A stretch of DNA of 64,000 bases from QVMG01 sp032073245 (GTDB lineage Bacteria; Bacteroidota; Bacteroidia; Bacteroidales; Tannerellaceae). Below, piece after piece: positions 51,976 to 61,024 of this stretch. Each line of letters begins with the position of its first letter. Within the stretch, counting starts at the first letter, position 1. Below the pieces are notes generated by a model. That model was not told the origin of the DNA. It made no database searches and worked only from the letters and a program-made list of their open reading frames with translations. The stretch lies in assembly GCA_032073245.1 (NCBI GenBank), contig DAMANX010000003.1:1-64000 (forward strand), given 5' to 3'. Both the position numbers and the translations under genes were made by a program.

Positions 51976-54705
51976 TTAATCATCAAAAAGCTTCATCTGC
52001 CCAGTAATTTCGTCAATTATATCCGTATTACTTTTCTGATCTTCTTCATCTAAATCTTCTTCATCCTCATCTTCAGCAACTGTTGGCTGTTCGGATTGTT
52101 GATTGTTTTCCGGGAAACGGGTGGGCTCCAATTCATTTATCGTTTCCACTTCAAAAGTAGTTATGCGTTTTCCTTTTGCTTTAAAGCCTTTTACTCCGAT
52201 AAACTCTTCTGCATCTATAATCAATGACTCACGGAAACTATCTGCTCCACCAAAGACAACTTCAATACGCGGATATACCTCATCTGTTAATAAGAAGAGG
52301 CGGCTCTTTGGGTTCTCACCGATAAAGTTCTGCTTACGCGGAGTTGCTTCCAGTTGGAAACGTTTCAAATAGCGATAACCCTGATCGGCATCCAAAAGGG
52401 CACATGTCCAGACTTTATGCTGATCGTATTTCTCAATTGTCAGCATGTTGTCTTCGTAATGGTTACTCAAATCGAAATTACTAATATAGAAATCCCCATT
52501 CCGCAGGATCACCAATATTCTGTCTTCGCTTTGGAATTCTCCCAGCTCTTCACCACGTCCATCGTAGTTGAGACGTAAAACATCCCAATCAAACCAAACA
52601 CGACGGCCTCCCAGTGTAGATCCACCTTTCTGCTTCAAACTGATCTTATGGATCTCAAACTTTGTAAGGATATTCCCCATAGACGCCCGCCCTTTGATAG
52701 CGATGTCGCTAAAGTCTTTTTCAAACACCAAGGTCTTTAAACGCGGCTTGGGTTTGAGGATGTATTTGATTGTTTCAGCTTCTCCGTTTGGATTGGCGCT
52801 AAAGTAAAGCACACGTGACCCGGGTTCTCCCTGAGTCAGGTCATATTCTTTATCGCGTGTTACCCCTGTTACTGAGAAACGTTTGATGTAATTAAAGCCG
52901 GCTTTACCATCGCGGTAAACTGCATTGTATACCGTACGTTTATCATTCTTTTTAAATACATTTACATATAATATATCCTTGCCGACAAACATCTTATCGG
53001 CCACTTTCACCACTTTGTAGGTTCCATTCCGGTAGAAAAGGATAATATCGTCAATGGTAGAACAATTACAGATGAACTCATCTTTCTTTAATGCCATTCC
53101 GATAAAGCCTTCATTCCGGTTGATGTAGAGTTTCTCTGTTGCTTCTACAACTTTGGTTGCTTCAATAGTATCGAAATTACGTATTTCAGTCATACGGGAA
53201 TAATTCTTGCCGTATTTCTCCTTTAACATCGTATACCAATCGATTGTATAGGCAATAATATTTGCCAGATGATGATTTATCGTTTCAATCTCTTTATTAA
53301 TCTGTGCGATCAATGCTTCATTTTTTTCTGCATTGAACTTGAGGATGCGCCCCATCTTAATTTCCATTAACCGCAGGATATCATCCCGTGTTACTTCCCG
53401 GATAAACTGTGGTTTAAACGGGGTGAGCCGTTCGTCTATATGCGCTACAGCTGCATCCATGTTCTCTGCATTCTCAAATGCTTTATCCTTATAGATTCTT
53501 TGTTCGATAAATATCTGCTCCAGCGATGCAAAGAAAAGTGCTTCTTCCTGCTCGCTCTTTTGGATTTCTAATTCCGTGCGGAGCAGATTCAACGTAAGGT
53601 CAGCCGAATTACGCAATACATCGCTTACAGTCAGGAAGTGCGGTTTATTATCTCTAATTACACAACAGTTGGGTGAAATGCTGATCTCACAATCTGTAAA
53701 TGCGTAAAGTGCATCAATTGTCTTATCTGAAGAAACGCCCGGAGCTAAGTGTACCAGGATCTCTACGTTCTGAGCTGTATTATCATCGATCTTCTTGATC
53801 TTGATCTTATTCTTTTCGTTTGCCTTGATGATGGAATCGATAACAGAAGAGGTTGTCCTACCAAAAGGTATTTCCGAAATGACCAATGTTTTGTTATCCA
53901 GTTTGCTGATCTTCGCCCTTACCTTTACAGAGCCACCGCGTTCGCCATCATTATATTTGGAAACGTCGACATATCCTCCTGTCTGAAAATCGGGATAAAG
54001 TGTAAACTCTTCTTCATTCAGGTAAGCGATACAGGCATCGAGCAATTCATTGAAGTTATGAGGTAAAATCTTGGAAGAAAGCCCTACTGCAATCCCTTCC
54101 ACTCCTTGTGCCAGCAGAAGAGGGAATTTAACAGGCAATGTTATCGGCTCTTTATTACGTCCGTCATAGGAACTTTGCCATTCGGTTGTCTTGGGATTAA
54201 ATACTGTTTCTAAAGCAAATTTGGAAAGACGTGCTTCAATGTAACGAGGTGCGGCTGCTCCGTCACCGGTTAGGATATTCCCCCAGTTACCCTGACAGTC
54301 AACCAACAGATCTTTTTGCCCTAGTTGTACCAGCGCATCTCCGATGGAAGCATCCCCGTGTGGGTGGAATTGCATGGTCTGCCCGACGATATTGGCCACT
54401 TTATTGTAGCGCCCGTCGTCCAACCGTTTCATGGAATGAAGGATACGGCGTTGTACCGGTTTCAATCCATCATTTATATGGGGTACAGCACGTTCCAGGA
54501 TTACATAGGAAGCGTAATCCAGGAACCAATTCTGATACATTCCTGAGAGATGATGCGTGGCGCGTCCACCAGTTTTCTCTGTTTTCTTGTGTTCTTCATT
54601 TGCCTGCTCGTCAAGTTGTTCTTCTTCCTGCGAGCCGGCTTCCGCATCGCCTACTTCTTCGTTTTCGTTCAGATCTTCAATGTCTTCTATATCCTCTGGT
54701 CTCAT
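51976..54705 (-). CDS. parC: DNA topoisomerase IV subunit A
   Basis: 909 residues. An acidic N-terminal extension (about 1-45) precedes the GyrA/ParC breakage-reunion domain (YVILERAVPHINDGLKPVQRRIL; HPHGDASIGDAL; catalytic Tyr155 in AAAPRYIEARLS). A six-bladed C-terminal propeller-like region follows (about 560-860), with LYINRNEGFIGMAL and GGSTLGGRRVWFDWDVL; the usual GyrA-box is not obvious. A very acidic tail (EDEDEEDLDEEDQ) ends the protein. With ParE it separates daughter chromosomes. The lack of a GyrA-box and the presence of parE at 58688 favour ParC over GyrA. Confidence 0.87.
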   Translation of the reverse strand: MRPEDIEDIEDLNENEEVGDAEAGSQEEEQLDEQANEEHKKTEKTGGRATHHLSGMYQNWFLDYASYVILERAVPHINDGLKPVQRRILHSMKRLDDGRYNKVANIVGQTMQFHPHGDASIGDALVQLGQKDLLVDCQGNWGNILTGDGAAAPRYIEARLSKFALETVFNPKTTEWQSSYDGRNKEPITLPVKFPLLLAQGVEGIAVGLSSKILPHNFNELLDACIAYLNEEEFTLYPDFQTGGYVDVSKYNDGERGGSVKVRAKISKLDNKTLVISEIPFGRTTSSVIDSIIKANEKNKIKIKKIDDNTAQNVEILVHLAPGVSSDKTIDALYAFTDCEISISPNCCVIRDNKPHFLTVSDVLRNSADLTLNLLRTELEIQKSEQEEALFFASLEQIFIEQRIYKDKAFENAENMDAAVAHIDERLTPFKPQFIREVTRDDILRLMEIKMGRILKFNAEKNEALIAQINKEIETINHHLANIIAYTIDWYTMLKEKYGKNYSRMTEIRNFDTIEATKVVEATEKLYINRNEGFIGMALKKDEFICNCSTIDDIILFYRNGTYKVVKVADKMFVGKDILYVNVFKKNDKRTVYNAVYRDGKAGFNYIKRFSVTGVTRDKEYDLTQGEPGSRVLYFSANPNGEAETIKYILKPKPRLKTLVFEKDFSDIAIKGRASMGNILTKFEIHKISLKQKGGSTLGGRRVWFDWDVLRLNYDGRGEELGEFQSEDRILVILRNGDFYISNFDLSNHYEDNMLTIEKYDQHKVWTCALLDADQGYRYLKRFQLEATPRKQNFIGENPKSRLFLLTDEVYPRIEVVFGGADSFRESLIIDAEEFIGVKGFKAKGKRITTFEVETINELEPTRFPENNQQSEQPTVAEDEDEEDLDEEDQKSNTDIIDEITGQMKLFDD

Positions 54706-54797
54706 ACAATCGTTCTTTCTTCGCGCTTCTTAAATGGTAATTCCAAATTGGGTGTAAATATAGAAAAAAATGCTGAAAGAAGAAAGACGAAAGGGGC

Positions 54798-56972
54798 TTA
54801 TTCCGCCAGCATAAAATCTAACTGCTTCCTTTCCAGGTTAGCTTGTACCACCTTGATAGTGATAGAATCCCCTAATCTGTATGTGCGTTTTTTACGACGT
54901 CCGATAAGGCAATAATTCTTATCATCAAATTCGTAGAAATCGTCATCCAGGTCGCGGATAGGAACCAGACCTTCACACTTGTTTTCATTGAGTTCAACAT
55001 ACAATCCCCATTCTGTGACACCGGAGATCACTCCATCAAAGATCATTCCCAGTTTGTCAGCCATAAACTCTACTTGTTTATATTTGACAGATGCACGCTC
55101 TGCATTAGCAGCTACCTGTTCCATACTGGAGCTATGATCGCATAGTTCTTCGATTTTATCTTTCGGTGCGCTACGCCCGCCATCCAGATAGCGTTCGAGT
55201 AAACGATGTACCATAATATCGGGATAACGACGGATCGGAGATGTGAAATGCGAATAATAAGGGAAAGCTAAACCATAATGCCCTACATTCTCTGTGGAAT
55301 AGCGTGCTTTTTGCATGGAGCGAATCGCAAGCGTTTCTACCAGATTCTCTTCCGGGCGTCCCTGAGCGCTATCGAGCAGGCGGTTTATACTTTTTGAAAT
55401 GTCTCCCTGGCTTCCTTCTGTCTTTAATTTATAGCCAAACCGACGAATAAAACTAGCAAAGTTTTCTAATTTCTCCGGGTTGGGGGCTTCATGAATACGA
55501 TAAACAAACGTTTTCTTTGGTTTTCCTTTCGGAGGCATACCTACGTATTCAGCTACGGTACGGTTTGCCAGAAGCATAAATTCTTCAATCAGCTTGTTTG
55601 CATCCTTTGCTTCTTTGAAATATACACTTAATGGCTTGCCATTTTCATCAATTTCAAACTTGACTTCATAACGATCAAAGTTGATAGCGCCTTTATCAAA
55701 GCGTTTCTCACGGAGTTTTTTGGCCAGTTCGTTCAATGCCAGCAACTCTTCTTTGTGATCTCCTTCACCTGTCTCAATCACATTCTGCGCTTCTTCATAC
55801 GTAAAACGACGATCGCTATTGATTACTGTACGCACAATACGTGATTTCAGTACGTTTGCTTCTGCATCCATCTCAAAGATGGCGGCAAAACATAGTTTCT
55901 CTTCATTGGGTCGAAGTGAACAAATACCATTACTCAACCTTTCGGGCAGCATTGGAATAGTACGGTCCACCAGATAAACTGATGTTGCACGGCTCTGCGC
56001 CTCGCGCTCGATGATGCTATCCGGCTTAACGTAATAAGTCACATCTGCAATGTGAACTCCTACTTCCCAATTGCCATCGGATAATCGACGAGCGGATAAA
56101 GCATCATCAAAGTCCTTGGCATCGCGGGGATCAATCGTAAATGTTAATACATTGCGGAAGTCCTCACGTTTAGCTATTTCTTCTGCTGTAATTTCATCCG
56201 TTATACGTTCTGCTGCTTTTTCTACAGCTACCGGGTATTTGTAGGGTAAACCGAATTCTGCAAGGATCGCATGCATCTCAGTTGTATTTTGCCCTGCTAC
56301 TCCCAGGATATCGATTACTTGTCCTAACGGATTCTTTTGTCCTTCCGGCCATTCTATAATCTTAACAATGGCTTTATCTCCATTTTTACCACCTTTCAGT
56401 TTATCTTTCGGGATAAAAATATCATTGGCTAAAGTTTTATCTTCAGTTACCAGGAAAGCAAAACCCTTTGTAACCTGTAGTTTGCCTACATAGGTGCGTT
56501 CTTTACGTTCCAGTATTTCTACAACTTCCCCTTCGGGTTCGGCACCTTTACGTTTCGCAAAAAGTTGTACCATTACCTTATCACCATCCATAGCATGGCC
56601 TGAATTGCGTTCGGCAATAAATACAGGGGTTCCGCCATCTTCAGGTGTAAAGGAATTTTTACCATTACTACGGCGTCCGAATATACCTACTGCCTGGGTT
56701 CCCAGATTGTGCAGGCGATATCGTCCACGGTCTATTTCTGTTATAAAATTGTCTTCTGCTAAGGCATAAAGGATATCTACTACCTGTAACTTTTGCGTTT
56801 GATTTTCTACTCCGATCAATTTACTGATCTGTTTATAGTTAAAGGCTTCTTTGGGTGAAGATTGGAAAGCAGAAATAATCGATTGTATCATCACATCTTT
56901 TTTAATCCTTTTTCCGCCTTTTTTCTTTTCTTTCTTTACGGTATTATCTTTACCTGATTTGTTTCTTTTCAT
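54798..56972 (-). CDS. rnr: Ribonuclease R
   Basis: 724 residues. A lysine-rich N-terminus and winged helix (about 25-85) precede cold-shock-like OB domains (about 90-240). The RNB catalytic domain has TIDPRDAKDFDDAL, the four-Asp metal site, and later SHFTSPIRRYPDIMVHRLL. The C-terminal S1 domain is about 640-720 (GVISGVTEWGLYVELNENKCEGLV). It is a processive 3'-5' exoribonuclease able to degrade structured RNA. Same direction as parC, 92 bp upstream of it. Confidence 0.93.
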   Translation of the reverse strand: MKRNKSGKDNTVKKEKKKGGKRIKKDVMIQSIISAFQSSPKEAFNYKQISKLIGVENQTQKLQVVDILYALAEDNFITEIDRGRYRLHNLGTQAVGIFGRRSNGKNSFTPEDGGTPVFIAERNSGHAMDGDKVMVQLFAKRKGAEPEGEVVEILERKERTYVGKLQVTKGFAFLVTEDKTLANDIFIPKDKLKGGKNGDKAIVKIIEWPEGQKNPLGQVIDILGVAGQNTTEMHAILAEFGLPYKYPVAVEKAAERITDEITAEEIAKREDFRNVLTFTIDPRDAKDFDDALSARRLSDGNWEVGVHIADVTYYVKPDSIIEREAQSRATSVYLVDRTIPMLPERLSNGICSLRPNEEKLCFAAIFEMDAEANVLKSRIVRTVINSDRRFTYEEAQNVIETGEGDHKEELLALNELAKKLREKRFDKGAINFDRYEVKFEIDENGKPLSVYFKEAKDANKLIEEFMLLANRTVAEYVGMPPKGKPKKTFVYRIHEAPNPEKLENFASFIRRFGYKLKTEGSQGDISKSINRLLDSAQGRPEENLVETLAIRSMQKARYSTENVGHYGLAFPYYSHFTSPIRRYPDIMVHRLLERYLDGGRSAPKDKIEELCDHSSSMEQVAANAERASVKYKQVEFMADKLGMIFDGVISGVTEWGLYVELNENKCEGLVPIRDLDDDFYEFDDKNYCLIGRRKKRTYRLGDSITIKVVQANLERKQLDFMLAE

Positions 56973-57266
56973 ATTCTTTCTTTAAATTAATTGACCTAAT
57001 TACAATTTATTATTGCAAGGCCAGTCTCGACTGTTATTGCTTGCGCCGATAGGGAGGGTAAGCACGAAGGAGTAACATCCTAGTGGTCATAAAATAGCAG
57101 GTCATCATCCATAAAACAGGCTTTTACCTGAATATGTTGTCTATTTACGATGCAAATGTACAAAGAATTCTTATACCCTACTCCTTTTTACCAGGAATGC
57201 TTAACTATTTCTTCCAGACTATTTAGCTCTAACTACGGTAACATTTAATGCTTTTTCCTAATATTT
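56973..57266. other. Intergenic region between divergent rnr and acetyltransferase genes
   Basis: No gene seen in the 294 bp before array B. The rnr promoter should lie here, but I see no exact -7 element close to its start. Confidence 0.4.
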
Positions 57267-57362
57267 TTAATCGTCTCACAGCCGTGGTATATATATTGCA
57301 CGGCCGTGGCATATTAGTTGCCCAATTGGGCAATATATATACCACGGCCGTGAGACGATTAA
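57267..57362. repeat. Four-unit palindromic decamer array, 22-bp period (array B)
   Basis: Decamers start at 57277 (CACAGCCGTG), 57299 (CACGGCCGTG), 57321 (CCCAATTGGG) and 57343 (CACGGCCGTG), exactly 22 bp apart with 12-bp spacers. Three are perfect palindromes. The outer arms 57267-57299 and 57330-57362 are inverted copies with one mismatch in 33. Spacers one and three are perfect complements (GTATATATATTG / CAATATATATAC). Total decamer-to-decamer length is 76 bp, identical to array A at 24439-24514, with which it shares no sequence. Confidence 0.92.
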
Positions 57363-57468
57363 TATCATAGCACAAATGAATTAGAAGTTCCTGTAGAAAA
57401 CACTAATGATTGCTGAAGAAGGAGATAGAATCTTTAAGAACAATCTTCCGATTAACGAATTAATTATG

Positions 57469-57476
57469 TAAATTTG
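57469..57476 (+). promoter_or_regulatory. -7 element of the acetyltransferase promoter
   Basis: TAAATTTG matches TAnnTTTG and lies 19 bp before the ATG at 57496. No clear -33 element. Array B ends about 105 bp upstream. Confidence 0.45.
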
Positions 57477-57495
57477 CCGTTCAAACAAATGACTA

Positions 57496-58629
57496 ATGAG
57501 CATAGAAATAAGAGAAGTAACTACAAAGAAGGAACTGAGAGACTTTGTCAAGTTTAATATAGAGCTGTATAAAGATAATCCATATAATGTGCCCGAAATA
57601 ATTTCGGATGAGATGGAAACTTTAGATAAAGACAAGAATCCGGCTTTTGAAGTTTGTGACTCGGTTAATTACCTGGCTTACAGGGACGGTAAGATTGTTG
57701 GACGAATTACCGGTATGATTAATCATCCGAGTAATGAAGTCTGGAATCAAAAGCATGCACGTTTTGGCTTTGTCGACTTTATTGATGATGAGGAAGTGGT
57801 CGATGCTCTGTTTGATGCCGTTGAAAAATGGGCTAAGGAAAAGGGAATGACTGCGCTGCATGGCCCTATGGGCTTTACGGATATGGATAATGAAGGTATG
57901 CTTATTAAGGGTTTCGACCAGCTGAGTACAATGGCTACCATTTATAATTATCCGTATTATCCGGTACACATGGAGCGTTTAGGCTTCGTAAAGGATCAGG
58001 ATTGGCACGAATTTAAAATATATATACCGGATGCTATACCTGAAAAGCATCAGCGGATTGGGGAGATAGTGAAGAAGAAATACGGTCTCAGAGTTGCAAA
58101 GTTCAAGAATGCAAAAGAAATAATGCCGTATGCGCAAAAGATATTTGAAACGTTGAATCAGGCTTTTGGGCCTCTGTATGGCTTTGCACCGCTCACGCAG
58201 AAGCAGATAGACTATTATGTAAAGAAATATATTCCTATGCTTCGCTTTGAGATGGTGACAGTTATCATCCGGGAGGAAGATGATGCTGTAGTTGGATTCG
58301 GAATAACACTTCCTAATCTATCGCATGCTCTGCAGAAAGCCAAAGGCAAAATGTTTCCGTTTGGCTGGTATCATTTGTTGAAAGGTTTGAAGATGAAGCC
58401 AAAGATTGTAGATCTTTACCTGATGGGGGTATTGCCTGAATATAAAGGAAAAGGGGTGAATGCTTTACTTTTCAATGACCTGATACCTGTCTATCAGAAG
58501 CTGGGTGTACCTTATGCAGAAACAAACCCGGAACTGGAAACCAACAATGCCGTTCAGGCACAATGGGATTACTTTGAGAGTGAACATCATAAAACACGGA
58601 GAGCGTTTATTAAACATTTTGAAGCATAA
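57496..58629 (+). CDS. GNAT-fold N-acetyltransferase of unknown substrate
   Basis: 377 residues, cytoplasmic. The N-terminal half has a diverged GNAT domain (VNYLAYRDGKIVGRITGMIN; FGFVDFIDDEEVVDALFDAV). The C-terminal half has a second acetyltransferase-like region with VDLYLMGVLPEYKGKGVNALLFNDL, which contains the acetyl-CoA loop (Q/R-x-x-G-x-G/A type). YAETNPELETNNAVQAQWDYF near the end is typical of this Bacteroidetes family. The substrate is unknown. It is followed after 58 bp by parE in the same direction. Confidence 0.8.
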   Translation: MSIEIREVTTKKELRDFVKFNIELYKDNPYNVPEIISDEMETLDKDKNPAFEVCDSVNYLAYRDGKIVGRITGMINHPSNEVWNQKHARFGFVDFIDDEEVVDALFDAVEKWAKEKGMTALHGPMGFTDMDNEGMLIKGFDQLSTMATIYNYPYYPVHMERLGFVKDQDWHEFKIYIPDAIPEKHQRIGEIVKKKYGLRVAKFKNAKEIMPYAQKIFETLNQAFGPLYGFAPLTQKQIDYYVKKYIPMLRFEMVTVIIREEDDAVVGFGITLPNLSHALQKAKGKMFPFGWYHLLKGLKMKPKIVDLYLMGVLPEYKGKGVNALLFNDLIPVYQKLGVPYAETNPELETNNAVQAQWDYFESEHHKTRRAFIKHFEA

Positions 58630-58687
58630 GAAACGCTGAGAGAAACAAGTAGAACAAATAAAGAAAGAAGTTAGTTATTATAATATC

Positions 58688-60550
58688 ATGAATGAATTAA
58701 ATTCAACAATACAGCAGGAAACGGCGTATAATGATGAAGATATAAAAACCCTCGATTGGATGGAGCATATCCGTCGCAGGCCGGGTATGTATATCGGTAA
58801 ACTAGGTGACGGAAGTTATGCGGATGATGGGATATATGTATTGCTGAAAGAGGTCCTGGATAACTCCATCGACGAATACATGATGGGTTATGGAAAGACA
58901 ATTGAAGTAACCGTTGAGGAAGGCACTGTAGCCGTTCGTGACTATGGACGTGGTATACCTCTGACTAAAGTTGTCGATGTATCGAGTAAGATGAATACCG
59001 GCGCCAAATACGACAGTAAAGCCTTTAAGAAATCGGTAGGATTGAATGGTGTAGGTATTAAGGCCGTAAATGCATTGAGTAGTTATTTCGAAATCACAAG
59101 TTTCCGGGATGGAGAATGCAAGAAAGTAGAATATAGCCGTGCGTTTATTACCGAAGAATCGGATATCGTTCCTTCTGAAGAAGCTAACGGCACAATGATG
59201 TACTTCATTCCTGACAAAGAAATATTTAAAGAATATATTTATAAAGATGAGTTCATTGAGAACTTGTTAAAGAACTATGTGTTCCTCAATTCCGGGCTCA
59301 CTATCCTCTATAACGGAAAGAAATTCTACTCCCGTAATGGTTTGGTCGATCTTCTGAATGAGAATATGACTACAGAACCTCTTTATCCGATCATTCATTT
59401 GAAAGGGGATGATATAGAGGTTGTTATTACTCATAGTAATCAATATGGTGAAGAGTATTATTCATTCGTTAACGGACAACATACGACACAAGGGGGAACT
59501 CACCTTTCTGCTTTTAAAGAAACTATAGGACGTGTTATCAAAGAGTATTATACCAAGAACTTTGAATACTCTGATATCCGGGCCGGTATTGTTGCTGCAA
59601 TCAGTATCAAAGTAGAAGAGCCTGTATTTGAGAGCCAGACAAAAACAAAATTGGGGTCTAAAGATATAGGCCCTGAAGGTCCGACAGTAGCTAAATTCAT
59701 AGGTGATTTCATTAAAAAGGAACTGGACAACTATCTGCATAAAAATACGGAGACTTCTGAAGCGATGCTTCGTAAGATCACTGAATCGGAGAAGGAACGG
59801 AAAGCAATTGCAGGTGTAACCAAGCTGGCACGTGAACGGGCTAAGAAAGCAAATCTGCATAACCGAAAACTACGCGATTGCCGTATTCACCTGAATGACG
59901 TTAAAGGAGATACACAAGAAAACTCCTGCATTTTCATTACTGAGGGAGACTCGGCAAGTGGTTCTATCACCAAAAGCCGTAATCCGAATTATCAGGCAGT
60001 ATTCAGCCTCAGAGGTAAACCTCTCAACAGTTACGGCCTGACAAAGAAGATTGTTTATGAAAATGAAGAATTCAACTTATTACAAGCCGCCCTCAACATT
60101 GAGGATGGATTGGAAGGATTACGCTATAATAAAGTGATTATTGCAACAGATGCCGATGTCGACGGTATGCACATACGTCTGCTGCTTATGACTTTCTTTT
60201 TACAGTTTTTCCCTGATCTTATAAAACGCAACCATGTCTATATTCTCCAAACTCCTCTATTCCGTGTGCGGAATAAACAAAAGACCTGGTATTGCTACAC
60301 GGATGAAGAACGTCAGCAAGCAATAAAAGCAGCCGGCAAGAATCCGGAAATTACCCGATTTAAAGGATTGGGAGAAATATCTCCTGATGAGTTCAAGAAC
60401 TTTATCGGTGATGATATGCGTTTGGATCCTGTGACAATGAAAAAAGAAGATCTTGTAAAAGACATGCTGGAATTCTATATGGGTAAGAACACTATGGATC
60501 GGCAGGTATTTATTATCGATAATCTTGTAATAGAAGAAGATATTGCATGA
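58688..60550 (+). CDS. parE: DNA topoisomerase IV subunit B
   Basis: 620 residues. The GHKL ATPase domain has IRRRPGMYIGKLGDGS, LKEVLDNSIDEYMMGYG and VRDYGRGIPL; the transducer has the QTKTKLGS lysine loop. The TOPRIM domain has FITEGDSASGS and TDADVDGMHIRLLL. It powers strand passage in the ParC/ParE tetramer. It is separated from parC by rnr and the acetyltransferase and points the other way. Its stop overlaps coaD by 4 bp. Confidence 0.92.
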   Translation: MNELNSTIQQETAYNDEDIKTLDWMEHIRRRPGMYIGKLGDGSYADDGIYVLLKEVLDNSIDEYMMGYGKTIEVTVEEGTVAVRDYGRGIPLTKVVDVSSKMNTGAKYDSKAFKKSVGLNGVGIKAVNALSSYFEITSFRDGECKKVEYSRAFITEESDIVPSEEANGTMMYFIPDKEIFKEYIYKDEFIENLLKNYVFLNSGLTILYNGKKFYSRNGLVDLLNENMTTEPLYPIIHLKGDDIEVVITHSNQYGEEYYSFVNGQHTTQGGTHLSAFKETIGRVIKEYYTKNFEYSDIRAGIVAAISIKVEEPVFESQTKTKLGSKDIGPEGPTVAKFIGDFIKKELDNYLHKNTETSEAMLRKITESEKERKAIAGVTKLARERAKKANLHNRKLRDCRIHLNDVKGDTQENSCIFITEGDSASGSITKSRNPNYQAVFSLRGKPLNSYGLTKKIVYENEEFNLLQAALNIEDGLEGLRYNKVIIATDADVDGMHIRLLLMTFFLQFFPDLIKRNHVYILQTPLFRVRNKQKTWYCYTDEERQQAIKAAGKNPEITRFKGLGEISPDEFKNFIGDDMRLDPVTMKKEDLVKDMLEFYMGKNTMDRQVFIIDNLVIEEDIA

Positions 60551-61005
60551 AACGCATCGCTCTTTTCCCCGGAACGTTTGATCCTTTTACCATAGGGCAT
60601 CAGTCACTGGTCACCCGCGGACTCGATTTAGTGGACGAGATTATTATTGCTATCGGGATCAACGAAAGTAAGCTCGCTTACTTCTCTCTGGAGAAAAGAA
60701 TGGAGGCTATTCGAAAGCTCTATAAAGATGAACCGCGGGTAAGTGTAGAAGCTTATGATTCTTTAACTGTTGACTTTGCTATTGAGCAAGGAGCACAGTT
60801 CATACTGCGAGGTATCCGAACAGTAAACGATTTTGAATATGAGAAAAGCATTGCTGATGTAAATCGTATACTGGCAGGTATTGAGACTTTTATTCTTTTC
60901 ACACAACCAGAACATACTCATATTAGTTCTAGTATAGTGCGTGAACTTTTACGTTACGGAAAAGATATATCCATGTTCGTTCCTAAAGAGACCGAACTAT
61001 ATTGA
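60547..61005 (+). CDS. coaD: Phosphopantetheine adenylyltransferase
   Basis: 152 residues. The nucleotidyltransferase motif FPGTFDPFTIGHQSL (T-x-G-H) and the C-terminal HTHISSSIVREL are both intact, as is QFILRGIRTVNDFEYE. It makes dephospho-CoA from ATP and 4'-phosphopantetheine, the penultimate step of CoA synthesis. Start overlaps the parE stop by 4 bp (ATGA), so the two are translationally coupled. Confidence 0.95.
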   Translation: MKRIALFPGTFDPFTIGHQSLVTRGLDLVDEIIIAIGINESKLAYFSLEKRMEAIRKLYKDEPRVSVEAYDSLTVDFAIEQGAQFILRGIRTVNDFEYEKSIADVNRILAGIETFILFTQPEHTHISSSIVRELLRYGKDISMFVPKETELY

Positions 61006-61024
61006 CAATTGTAAATAATATAAG

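Noticed and set aside
51976..54705. GyrA rather than ParC
   Set aside because: No clear GyrA-box is seen, and a ParE-type subunit is encoded nearby; gyrA cannot be excluded fully without the second paralogue for comparison.
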